Positions 43,903 through 52,327 of a DNA stretch of 56,185 nucleotides are shown piece after piece. Each line of letters begins with the position of its first letter. Within the stretch, counting starts at the first letter, position 1. Where the stretch lies: the NCBI GenBank assembly GCA_043808235.1, contig JAZDFC010000007.1:1-56185 (forward strand), in the 5' to 3' direction. The translations under genes and the position numbers were made by a program. Below the pieces are notes generated by a model, which saw only the letters and a list, made by a program, of their open reading frames with translations, did not search any database and was not told the origin of the DNA. Source of the stretch: JAZDFC01 sp043808235. Lineage in GTDB: Bacteria; Bacteroidota; Ignavibacteria; Ignavibacteriales; Melioribacteraceae.

Positions 43903-45093
43903 TTGGATCTATTCAAGAAATGTTATGAATTCACCAGGGCCGATGAGGTTAAAGCAATGGGTTTATATCCGTACTTTAGAGCAATCGAAGAAAACGAAGG
44001 CCCGGTTGTACAAATTGAGGGCAGAAAAATTGTGATGGCAGGCTCTAATAATTATCTTGGTTTAACTGCGCATCCTAAAGTAAAAGAAGCCGCTATTAAA
44101 GCTGTCGAGAAATATGGCACAGGTTGTTCCGGTTCGCGTTACCTTACCGGTACGCTTGATTTACACATTGAGCTCGAAGAAAAAATGGCGAAATTTTTTG
44201 GAACCGAAGCAGTTATGCTTTTCAGCACAGGATACATGGCTGCTCAAGGTATCTTGCCGACACTTGTGCAAAGAGGCGAATATTTAGTGTCCGACAAAGA
44301 TAACCATGCTTGCATAGTTGCAGGAAATATGATGGCACGCGGGGCTACGGCAGAATTAGTTCGCTATAAGCACAATGATATGGATGATCTCGAAAGGGTG
44401 ATAAAAAAACTTCCACATGAAGCAGCTAAATTAGTTGTAAGCGACGGTGTATTCAGCACCGGCGGCGAAATAGTTGATCTTCCGGTTTTAGTAAAAATTG
44501 CCAAAGAGAATAATGCCCGTATTCTTATTGACGACGCACATGCCGTAGGAGTAATTGGTAAAGGCGGAAGAGGTACCTCAAGCGAATTCGATCTCGTTAA
44601 AGAAGTCGATATGACGATGGGTACTTTCAGCAAAACATTTGCTTCTCTCGGCGGATTTGTCGCTACTGAAGCAAAAGTAGTCGATTATTTAAAGCACCAT
44701 TCCTCTGCTCTAATATTTGCTGCTTCGCCCACTCCGGCTTCTGTTGCTGCTGCTATGGCAGCTTTAGAGATTCTTGAAGCAGAACCGTGGCGGGTCGATC
44801 GTTTAATTGCGAATGCGGAAAGAGCAAGAAATGGACTTAGATTAGCCGGCTTTAATGTTATAGATAGTAGAACGGCTATTGTTCCAGTCCTCATCGGCGA
44901 TGATGCATTAGCATTCAAAATGTGGCGCATGCTGTATGATGCAGGTGTATTTGTAAATGTATTTATTTCGCCCGGCGTGCCTCCGGGAAGACAAATGATG
45001 AGAACAAGTTATATGGCTTCACATGAAGATCATCACATCGATTTTATAATCGACACATTTACAAAAGTAGGTAAAGAACTCGGATTGATTTAA
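43903..45093 (+). CDS. spt: Serine palmitoyltransferase-like alpha-oxoamine synthase
   Basis: The 396-residue protein is a PLP-dependent alpha-oxoamine synthase: SNNYLGL at 48-54, stacking His135 in DKDNHAC, DDAHAVGVIG with Asp210/Asp211 and His213, and the PLP lysine Lys244 in GTFSKTFASLGG. The N-terminal stretch LYPYFRAIEENEG with VMAGSNNYLGL matches bacterial serine palmitoyltransferases better than KBL or BioF. SPT condenses serine with palmitoyl-CoA to 3-ketosphinganine, the first step of sphingolipid synthesis. The start is a TTG at 43903 with GGGAGGA at 43891-43897. The GNAT gene downstream and the CerR-like gene upstream support the assignment; a terminator-like hairpin lies at 45110. 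Confidence 0.85.
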   Translation: MDLFKKCYEFTRADEVKAMGLYPYFRAIEENEGPVVQIEGRKIVMAGSNNYLGLTAHPKVKEAAIKAVEKYGTGCSGSRYLTGTLDLHIELEEKMAKFFGTEAVMLFSTGYMAAQGILPTLVQRGEYLVSDKDNHACIVAGNMMARGATAELVRYKHNDMDDLERVIKKLPHEAAKLVVSDGVFSTGGEIVDLPVLVKIAKENNARILIDDAHAVGVIGKGGRGTSSEFDLVKEVDMTMGTFSKTFASLGGFVATEAKVVDYLKHHSSALIFAASPTPASVAAAMAALEILEAEPWRVDRLIANAERARNGLRLAGFNVIDSRTAIVPVLIGDDALAFKMWRMLYDAGVFVNVFISPGVPPGRQMMRTSYMASHEDHHIDFIIDTFTKVGKELGLI

Positions 45094-45109
45094 TAATCCT
45101 CATATTTTT

Positions 45110-45149
45110 AAAGGACGCAGATCGTGAGGTCTTGCCATCAGCGTCCTTT
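45110..45149 (+). terminator. Hairpin after spt with partial T-run
   Basis: AAAGGACGC (45110-45118) pairs with GCGTCCTTT (45141-45149) to form a 9-bp stem; TTTGTTTTAAG follows. It stands 16 nt after the spt stop and may only weaken read-through to the GNAT gene at 45263. Confidence 0.55.
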
Positions 45150-45262
45150 GTTTTAAGCTTTTTTATGCTGTTACTTTTTAAAGACTAAAATATCATCAAT
45201 AAATCCGTACAAATTATTTATTAAAACATTATTCTACATATCGATCACCCGGCGGAAATAAT

Positions 45263-46384
45263 ATGAGCAATGTTGGTATTAAAACTGTCTCCACTAAAAA
45301 AGATTTGCAGAACTTTATAAAACTTGAATGGGACATTTATAAAAATGATCCCTATTGGGTTCCCCATCTTTTAATGGAGAGAAAAAAAATCCTTGGTAGA
45401 AAAGACAATCCTTTCTTTCTGCATGGCGATATGGAATATTTTTTAGCTTATAAAAATGAAATATTGGTTGGACGTATCGCTGCAATCAAAAATGATGTTC
45501 ATAATCAAACTCATAATGATAAAGTTGGATTCTTCGGCTTTTTCGAATGCATTAATGATCAAGAAGTTGCGAACAGACTTTTCGATTCTGCAAAAGAATG
45601 GCTTTGTAAGAACAAATTGACGGAAATGAGAGGTCCCGCAAGTCCATCAAGTAATGATGAGTATGCTTTATTAGTTGAAGGATTTGATGACTCTCCCAGA
45701 TTTTTAATGTCGTATAATCCCAAATATTATATCGATCTGATTGAAGGTTACGGATTTAAAAAAGCCAAAGATTTATATGCGTGGAAAATCGAAAATGAAA
45801 AAATGAATACTTCGGAAAAGATAAAAAGAGTTGCCGATTTAACTAAACAGCGGTATGGATTAAAAATCCGTCATATTAATATGAAAGATTTCAAAAATGA
45901 TGTTGAGAAAGTTAAAATAATATACAGAGCTGCATGGGAACCTAATTGGGGCTTTGTTCCGCCGACAGATATTGAGATGGATTATTTTGCAAAAGATTTA
46001 AAGTCGCTTGTCGATCCCGATCTTGTTTTATTCGGAGAGATTGATAATAAAACAGTTGGATTTGCACTTGTTATGCCTGATATAAATGCCATTATCAAAG
46101 GATTGAATGGAAGACTATTTCCCTTTGGCTTCCTTAAATTTTATACTCAAAAGAAGAAAATAAAATGGGCGAGAATCGTTATGCTTGGAATTCTCCCGGA
46201 ATACCAGAGGAAAGGAATTGATGGCGCGATGTATCATGAAATTGTAAATGTTGCTGCGAGCAAGAATATCTTTTTAGGTGAGGCAAGCTGGGTTCTCGAA
46301 GACAATGATATGATGAACAAAGCGGCAATGACGATGAATGCTTCTATTTATAAAAAATATAGAATTTATGAAATGCCGATCTAA
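45263..46384 (+). CDS. GNAT-superfamily acyltransferase, bacterial ceramide synthase candidate
   Basis: The 373-residue protein has a full GNAT-like fold in its C-terminal half with the acyl-CoA loop LGILPEYQRKGIDGAMYHE (around 312-330). It aligns along its length with the product at 6031. Bacterial ceramide synthase of Caulobacter belongs to the GNAT superfamily, is of similar size and is encoded near spt. The gene here lies 169 nt downstream of spt, and a CerR-like gene flanks on the other side. I infer N-acylation of a long-chain base. No membrane helix is evident. The last 17 nt overlap the next gene. Confidence 0.75.
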   Translation: MSNVGIKTVSTKKDLQNFIKLEWDIYKNDPYWVPHLLMERKKILGRKDNPFFLHGDMEYFLAYKNEILVGRIAAIKNDVHNQTHNDKVGFFGFFECINDQEVANRLFDSAKEWLCKNKLTEMRGPASPSSNDEYALLVEGFDDSPRFLMSYNPKYYIDLIEGYGFKKAKDLYAWKIENEKMNTSEKIKRVADLTKQRYGLKIRHINMKDFKNDVEKVKIIYRAAWEPNWGFVPPTDIEMDYFAKDLKSLVDPDLVLFGEIDNKTVGFALVMPDINAIIKGLNGRLFPFGFLKFYTQKKKIKWARIVMLGILPEYQRKGIDGAMYHEIVNVAASKNIFLGEASWVLEDNDMMNKAAMTMNASIYKKYRIYEMPI

Positions 46385-48377
46385 AATTTTTGTTACTATT
46401 TTTTTTCTGATTTTTTTGATTTTTATTTCTGCGAATTTAAAAGCGCAGTTCACTCATAATGATTACAATCTTGTAAAAACGACTTTCCTTCGAACCTTTG
46501 ATAAAGAAATTATATCCAAATATTTATCATCGACTAATAATGAAGCTGTAACCGCTGCTTTACTTTCCATTAGCCACAGCGAAGATACGAGTTGGGTATC
46601 ACAAATTACCGGTCTGGATTTTAATACTTACGGGGAAAATATTGCATTCACACTTGGACAATTGGGAGAATGCAGTCAGTCAACAAAATTTTTACTCGAC
46701 AAAATTACCGAACTGTCAAACTCAGATTTGCAACGCTCGTGTTATGCTGCATTGGGTAAAACTTGTCCCTCCAGAACCATTGAATATTTGATTAAAAGGA
46801 TAGAAAAAGAAAATCTCTCATCGGATGGATTCTCTCTTGCAATTGCCAATTGCTTCATGCGCGGGATGGATTTGAATCGCGAACAAATAATAGATTTTCT
46901 TGCCAATGAAATCGTAAGCGAAACGAGCCCCCGACTAAATCGAATTGAAGCTCTTTATGCTTTTTATCGAATAGGACCGGATACCACGAACAAAAATCTT
47001 TTCGCAGATCTACTTCGGGAAACCGAAACAGAAAGTTCGGATGAATTAAAAATCTATGCGCTTAGTTGTTTGCGCAAATTAAAGCGCTTCCCTACCAAAA
47101 TAGAATTACTAACATCGTTATTAAAAAACGACTCGTGGAATATAAGATGTGAAGCAGCAAAAACCGCCTGCTATTATGATTTCAAGGGTCAAGATGAGTT
47201 ACATCAGTTTCTCGAACTGCTTTCCGATTCAAACCCGAATGTATCCCGCCAAGCTGCAATTTCATTAAAGGAATTAAAATTGCCAGATGATTTAATGGAT
47301 GTTTTGGAAAATTCACTAACAGGACTTTTACACACATATAATATTCCGATTAATACGAAGGGAGAATTATTTATAACCTTATGCGAATTATTCCCTGAAA
47401 AAGTGTTCGATCTGATTGAAGAATTTGAGAATATAGTCGATAAAAAATTTTTGTTGCGGGCGCTAACCTCTCATGAAAATGATACCAATGACAAATATGA
47501 ACTTCTAATTAAATATCTCTCTGCGCAACACGGTGAAATTTTTCTCTTAGATTTTGTTCCGGCAATTCTGTCCTTACAAAAACATTACATTGATGACGAA
47601 AAATATTCTGCCTTGGTTTTAAGTTTGGCTAATTCTGAATTCCCTTCTACAATTTCAATTACTGCGGAGGGATTAGATTCAAATTTTGTCTCAGTTTACA
47701 ATAGCCAATTGCAGCAGATTATTTTGGAGCAGACTTTTAAGTACATGAATAATCCGCAATATGTTGAAAGCATCTTCTCATTGACTAATCTCGCTGGAAG
47801 AATTAACGATTCATTCAAGCAAAATATTGAAGTAATTTTAAAATCCTCTCAACTTTATTCTATCCAAAAATTTATTTCTAAAATGGAAGGTGAAGTCCTA
47901 CCGTTAAAGAGGAATACTGCGATGTTTGAAAAATTTTGGACGAATTCTTTCAATTACAAAATGGCGGCAGTGGAAACAAACAAAGGCACTTTCGTAATAA
48001 AACTATTACCGGAATACGCTCCAATATCGGTTGGAAATTTTTGCGCTCTTATAAACGAAGGTTTTTACAATAATGTTTTATTTCACCGTGTGGTACCGAA
48101 TTTTGTAATACAAGCTGGCGATCCATCAAGCACCGGCTGGGGAGGTCCCGGTTATGAAATTATTTCTGAGTTTTCACCATTACATTTCGAGGAAGGAACA
48201 GTCGGCATGGCAAGCGCCGGTAAGGATACTGAGGGTTCACAATGGTTCGTGATGCACAATAAATATCCTCATCTCGATACACGTTATACCGTATTCGGGG
48301 AAATAATTGAAGGACAAGAAATTGTTGATAAAATCGATCAGGATGATATTATTAAAACCATCAAGCTGATTGAATAA
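46368..48377 (+). CDS. HEAT-repeat protein with C-terminal cyclophilin-type PPIase domain
   Basis: From the ATG at 46368 the product is 669 residues, with a signal peptide (KIFVTIFFLIFLIFISANLKAQ). Residues about 40-500 are alpha-helical repeats of HEAT type, for example CEAAKTACYYDFKGQDELHQF and SRQAAISLKELKLP. The last ~160 residues form a cyclophilin domain: NKGTFVIKLLPEYAPISVGNF, NNVLFHRVVPNFVIQAGDP, GWGGPGYEI and EGSQWFVMHN. The catalytic Arg (HRVVPNF) and QAGD are present. It would assist folding of exported proteins in the periplasm. The longer start at 46338 lies inside the GNAT gene and lacks a leader advantage. Confidence 0.85.
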   Translation: MKCRSKIFVTIFFLIFLIFISANLKAQFTHNDYNLVKTTFLRTFDKEIISKYLSSTNNEAVTAALLSISHSEDTSWVSQITGLDFNTYGENIAFTLGQLGECSQSTKFLLDKITELSNSDLQRSCYAALGKTCPSRTIEYLIKRIEKENLSSDGFSLAIANCFMRGMDLNREQIIDFLANEIVSETSPRLNRIEALYAFYRIGPDTTNKNLFADLLRETETESSDELKIYALSCLRKLKRFPTKIELLTSLLKNDSWNIRCEAAKTACYYDFKGQDELHQFLELLSDSNPNVSRQAAISLKELKLPDDLMDVLENSLTGLLHTYNIPINTKGELFITLCELFPEKVFDLIEEFENIVDKKFLLRALTSHENDTNDKYELLIKYLSAQHGEIFLLDFVPAILSLQKHYIDDEKYSALVLSLANSEFPSTISITAEGLDSNFVSVYNSQLQQIILEQTFKYMNNPQYVESIFSLTNLAGRINDSFKQNIEVILKSSQLYSIQKFISKMEGEVLPLKRNTAMFEKFWTNSFNYKMAAVETNKGTFVIKLLPEYAPISVGNFCALINEGFYNNVLFHRVVPNFVIQAGDPSSTGWGGPGYEIISEFSPLHFEEGTVGMASAGKDTEGSQWFVMHNKYPHLDTRYTVFGEIIEGQEIVDKIDQDDIIKTIKLIE

Positions 48378-48382
48378 TATTT

Positions 48383-49276
48383 TTAACTTTCCTCTGCCGC
48401 CCTGTATTTTGTAATATTACCCGGATCTATTTTTTGAAGCGTTTGAAATATTGACTTATCAGAATAACCTTTTAAATATTCCACAATTTCAGATGACTTG
48501 GCATCGAAGAATACCGGGAGAACCACATTGCGAGCCCCAATCTCATCTTTCATTTTAAAAAGATTATTAATCATTTTGGCAATATTAGCTTGAGCTTTAT
48601 TTTTTTCAGAAGCGAAAATATCAAGTCCGTTATAATGATATTCGTAAAAATCCTCTCTGAATTTTCCGAACTTCGCATTCAGCAATCCTTCAACCAATCC
48701 GCGTTTATTATAAGTTGCACTGCTTGTTGCCCATCCATCAGAATATTGGCTTGATGATCCTTTGATCGCAATATCTAAAGCCTTCTGATAAAAGTTTGAA
48801 CCGGCTAAAGGCTCGTAAGAATCAGCATCGAATCCAAGAATCATATAAGCATAAAAATCGATAAAACTTAAGAGAGGATTAAAATCAGTTTGACCGAAAT
48901 AGTTGGTCTGTCCGCTTTCATACCTGAATTTCCAACTGTTGTCTAAAATATTCAGCATCAAGGATCGTTTATCCGTTCCTTCGACTGGACGCTGACTTGT
49001 AATTACAACTTGTGCTGAGAATCCATTTTCTTCAAAACCCGATATAAAGAATATATTGAAACTGCATTGAATTTTATCCCACTCCCAATTCTCACCTGTA
49101 AATCTTGTGTTATTAATATACTCTGCAATTTGCTGCTCAAACAACACCAATTTCTCTTTGTACTTTGTGGGGAGTTGCTCAATATTGAGAGTAACTTTTG
49201 CATTGAGTTCTTGTGATATTATCACAACCGGGACAAACAATAATAAAAATATTATTTTTTTCATAGTTGATTTCAA
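48383..49276 (-). CDS. DUF4835-family protein, possible T9SS component PorD
   Basis: The 297-residue protein has a signal peptide (MKKIIFLLLFVPVVIISQ from an inner Met) and matches DUF4835: LNAKVTLNIEQLP, CSFNIFFISGFEENGFSAQVVITSQRPVEG, LLSFIDFYAYMILGFDADSY, NKRGLVEGLLNAKFGKFREDFYEYHYNGLD. In Bacteroidota this family is annotated as T9SS protein PorD. T9SS cargo is frequent in the window, which fits. It is convergent with the HEAT-cyclophilin gene and divergent from the PorV-like gene. The DUF assignment is fairly sure; its T9SS role is from the family. Confidence 0.8.
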   Translation of the reverse strand: MKSTMKKIIFLLLFVPVVIISQELNAKVTLNIEQLPTKYKEKLVLFEQQIAEYINNTRFTGENWEWDKIQCSFNIFFISGFEENGFSAQVVITSQRPVEGTDKRSLMLNILDNSWKFRYESGQTNYFGQTDFNPLLSFIDFYAYMILGFDADSYEPLAGSNFYQKALDIAIKGSSSQYSDGWATSSATYNKRGLVEGLLNAKFGKFREDFYEYHYNGLDIFASEKNKAQANIAKMINNLFKMKDEIGARNVVLPVFFDAKSSEIVEYLKGYSDKSIFQTLQKIDPGNITKYRAAEES

Positions 49277-49339
49277 ATTATGACCAAATAATTTATTTTA
49301 ATATAAAGATTTAGAAATTCTTATACAATTTATTTTCTT

Positions 49340-50200
49340 ATGTCTAAAAATACTATTTATATTCTATTCTTTGTACTTCTTCCGGCATACATAAGTTTCT
49401 GCCAGGAATACCCCGGTGCAAGACAAATTTCAATGTCGCATTCCGATGTGGCGCTCTCGAATGATGCATTTGCAATATTTAACAATCCTGCTGGTTTGCC
49501 GCAGATGGATTGGCGGGAATTTGCTGTGTACTATTCCCCCGCCCCGTTCGGAATGAACGAACTCGCTAATGGTTATGGCGCCTACCACGAACCCACTCCT
49601 TTCGGATCCTTTGGTGTTGGATTTATGACGTATGGATATGACCTATACCGTGAAAATAAATTCGCACTCTCGTATTCAAGAAACTTTGAAAATAAGTTTT
49701 TTGCCGGAATATCGGTAATTTATCAAACCCTCCACATCCAAAATTATGGTAACGATGGATCATTGAATTTTATTATTGGCGGACTGGCTTATCTCAACCG
49801 CGATTTTCGAATTGGCTTTTCAGCTGAGAATCTTTTACGCTCAACTTACGGCAGCGAGCCGGATCAAATTCCTGTTGTTTTTAATGCCGGGGTAAGTTTT
49901 GATGCGCTCCCCGAAATGACGATTAATGCTGCCGTTCAAAAAGAAATTGATTTTCCCGTATCATTAAGATTTGGGTTTGAATATAACGTTATTCAATATC
50001 TTTCTCTTCGATTCGGTTTTAATAATCAACCAAACTCGTATTCTGCGGGGATTGGAATAAATTATTCTTTGTTGCAGCTTGATTATGCCGTGTTCACGCA
50101 TCAGGATTTGGGGCTAACTCATCAAGTAGGAATAATTGTACATTTTAGCAGTGATGAGTTACGAATGACTAAAGTAAAAAGGAATCTGCACCTCGAATGA
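49340..50200 (+). CDS. PorV/PorQ-like outer-membrane beta-barrel protein
   Basis: The 286-residue protein has a signal peptide (YILFFVLLPAYISFCQ) and the PorV/PorQ-like start SMSHSDVALSNDAFAIFNNPAG. A series of amphipathic strands ends in LTHQVGIIVHFS, as in FadL-like barrels. T9SS uses PorV and related barrels to shuttle cargo or to hold it at the attachment complex. Which member this is cannot be decided by eye. Its stop overlaps the next gene by ATGA (50197), so the two are translationally coupled. Confidence 0.7.
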   Translation: MSKNTIYILFFVLLPAYISFCQEYPGARQISMSHSDVALSNDAFAIFNNPAGLPQMDWREFAVYYSPAPFGMNELANGYGAYHEPTPFGSFGVGFMTYGYDLYRENKFALSYSRNFENKFFAGISVIYQTLHIQNYGNDGSLNFIIGGLAYLNRDFRIGFSAENLLRSTYGSEPDQIPVVFNAGVSFDALPEMTINAAVQKEIDFPVSLRFGFEYNVIQYLSLRFGFNNQPNSYSAGIGINYSLLQLDYAVFTHQDLGLTHQVGIIVHFSSDELRMTKVKRNLHLE

Positions 50201-52185
50201 ACCGCACGATTCTGAAATATCTTGCCGTCGTATTTTTTTTTAGCTTAATTAATCTTTACTCACAGGATGATACAACCTCCGTATCCGGGGAGACATTCGA
50301 AGATTTGATTGAAGAATCGAGTGTTGATGCAGAGGATTCGCAATTGCTGGATTTGTTCGAACAGCTGCAGGATAATCCAATTAATATTAACAAGGCTGAA
50401 CCGTCGGAACTGCTCGTTATTCCTTTTATTGATTATAAATCTTCTCAGTTGATAATCGATTATAGGAAAAAGAGAGGAGCGTTTTTTTCGAAATACGAAT
50501 TATTTTCTGTAAAAGATCTCGATACTGCTGTGATTAGAAAAATTCTTCCATTCGTTACAACGGCACGGTATGATGAAACTGATTCCCGCGATTTAATAAC
50601 TTTCTCGCCGATTGAAATAAAATTCCGTTCAAGAATCATCTCAGACCTCCAAACGAGAAACGGTTTTATTGAAGATGATTATGCTGGTTCTAAAATCAAA
50701 TCATATAACCGTTTGAAACTAAACATCGGAGAAAATATCAAAGCAGGTTTTCTAATCGAAAAAGATCCGGGGGAAAGTGAGTTTAACGATTTTTCTTCCT
50801 TCAACATAATGTTCGAAAATGTTTCTTTCAAAAACCGGGTAATATTTGGCGATTTTCTTTTTGAGTTTGGGAAAGGATTGGCGGCATGGAGTCCGTACTC
50901 ATTTTCAAAAGGAAGCGATGCTGTCGGCTCTATATCCAAACGAAATAGAAATATTGTTCCGTATACGAGCGCGGATGAAAATAAATTCTTTAGAGGAGTA
51001 GCTGCATCTGCAAAGTTGGACGAGATAATATTAACCGGATTTTATTCCGATAAAATGGTTGACGCAAATATAGACTCCATCACCGGACTTGTTACTTCCC
51101 TTCCTCTCGATGGGTATCACCGCACAGAAAACGAGATGTTGAAACGGAAGACACTTTCACAAAGAGCCTTTGGATTGAGCGCCGATTATTCTCCGTTTTA
51201 TTTCTTAAGATTGAGCGCTATGTATATGTGTACTGAGTTTTCAAATCAATTACTTCCGTCAGCTATCTATGATTTTAGCGGCAGTAAATTTGATGTCTTT
51301 TCATTCGCATATAATATTTTCTATGGGATAGTTACAGTCGGAGGTGAGTTTGCGTATAATCGAACCTCGGTAGCGAGTATCAATAATGTTGAATTTAAGG
51401 TTAACAAGAATTTCACTTTTGTTACTTCAATCCGGAGTTATCCGCGAAATTATACAAGTCTTTTTGCCAATGGATTTGGCGAAGGAAGCGCCACTCAAAA
51501 TGAGCTCGGTATTTACAATGGATTCAGATGGCGTACGGATTATGGAACATTTAATTTCTACTATGATCAATTCAAATTTCCATATGCGACTTATTATAAT
51601 CCGGTCCCTACTTCCGGCAGCGAATACCTGGTTAATTACAGCGTAAAACCTTTCAGAAATTCTACTTTGCAACTGCGATATAAAAATGAGAGCAAAGAAG
51701 TTTTAACTGATGTAAACGAAGAGAGCGTTATTAAAGACCGGATTACCCAACAAATTCGAGCGGAGTTAATTTACAACATATTAAAAGATGTCCGTTTGAA
51801 AACAAGAGTCGAATATTTATCATATCAAATCGATGGAATTGATGCCGATGAAGATGGGTTTCTAATTTTCCAGGATGTTAACTTCAATGCATTAGATAAT
51901 TTGAAAGTTTATTGCAGATTGATTTTCTTTGATACGGATTCATACAACTCCCGACTTTACGAATTTGAAAATGACATTCCCGGCACAATTACCAATTCGC
52001 CAATGTATGGAAAAGGTGTTCGATGGTATGTTCTCGCCAAATACAAATTATTTAAAAACCTCTCAATATCCGCAAGATACACCGAACTTTACAAACCCGA
52101 TGAAGAAACACTCGGTACCGGTTTAAGTGAAATTGAAGGAAACGTAGAAAATAAATTCAGCTTACAACTTGATGTGGAGTTGTGA
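50197..52185 (+). CDS. Helix-hairpin-helix outer-membrane beta-barrel protein
   Basis: The 662-residue protein has a signal peptide (VVFFFSLINLYSQ), an acidic N-terminal stretch, a ComEA-like helix-hairpin-helix block (INKAEPSELLVIPFIDYKSSQLIIDYRKKRG, KYELFSVKDLD) at about 65-120, then a long series of beta-barrel strands to the C-terminus. Similar proteins occur in Bacteroidota and Ignavibacteria with unknown function. The HhH could bind DNA outside the cell or mediate protein contacts. The start overlaps the PorV-like gene stop as ATGA. Role is not known. Confidence 0.72.
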   Translation: MNRTILKYLAVVFFFSLINLYSQDDTTSVSGETFEDLIEESSVDAEDSQLLDLFEQLQDNPININKAEPSELLVIPFIDYKSSQLIIDYRKKRGAFFSKYELFSVKDLDTAVIRKILPFVTTARYDETDSRDLITFSPIEIKFRSRIISDLQTRNGFIEDDYAGSKIKSYNRLKLNIGENIKAGFLIEKDPGESEFNDFSSFNIMFENVSFKNRVIFGDFLFEFGKGLAAWSPYSFSKGSDAVGSISKRNRNIVPYTSADENKFFRGVAASAKLDEIILTGFYSDKMVDANIDSITGLVTSLPLDGYHRTENEMLKRKTLSQRAFGLSADYSPFYFLRLSAMYMCTEFSNQLLPSAIYDFSGSKFDVFSFAYNIFYGIVTVGGEFAYNRTSVASINNVEFKVNKNFTFVTSIRSYPRNYTSLFANGFGEGSATQNELGIYNGFRWRTDYGTFNFYYDQFKFPYATYYNPVPTSGSEYLVNYSVKPFRNSTLQLRYKNESKEVLTDVNEESVIKDRITQQIRAELIYNILKDVRLKTRVEYLSYQIDGIDADEDGFLIFQDVNFNALDNLKVYCRLIFFDTDSYNSRLYEFENDIPGTITNSPMYGKGVRWYVLAKYKLFKNLSISARYTELYKPDEETLGTGLSEIEGNVENKFSLQLDVEL

Positions 52186-52327
52186 TAAAGTTATTCATCA
52201 CTAAATATTGGTGTTGATAGTTTTTTGCAAATTCTGTAAATAGTGACTGAAATTATTTCATTTTTATCGGGCAGAGTTATGGGTACATTATTCAAAATGA
52301 ATTTCTTATTTCGTTTACAGCAGTAGA

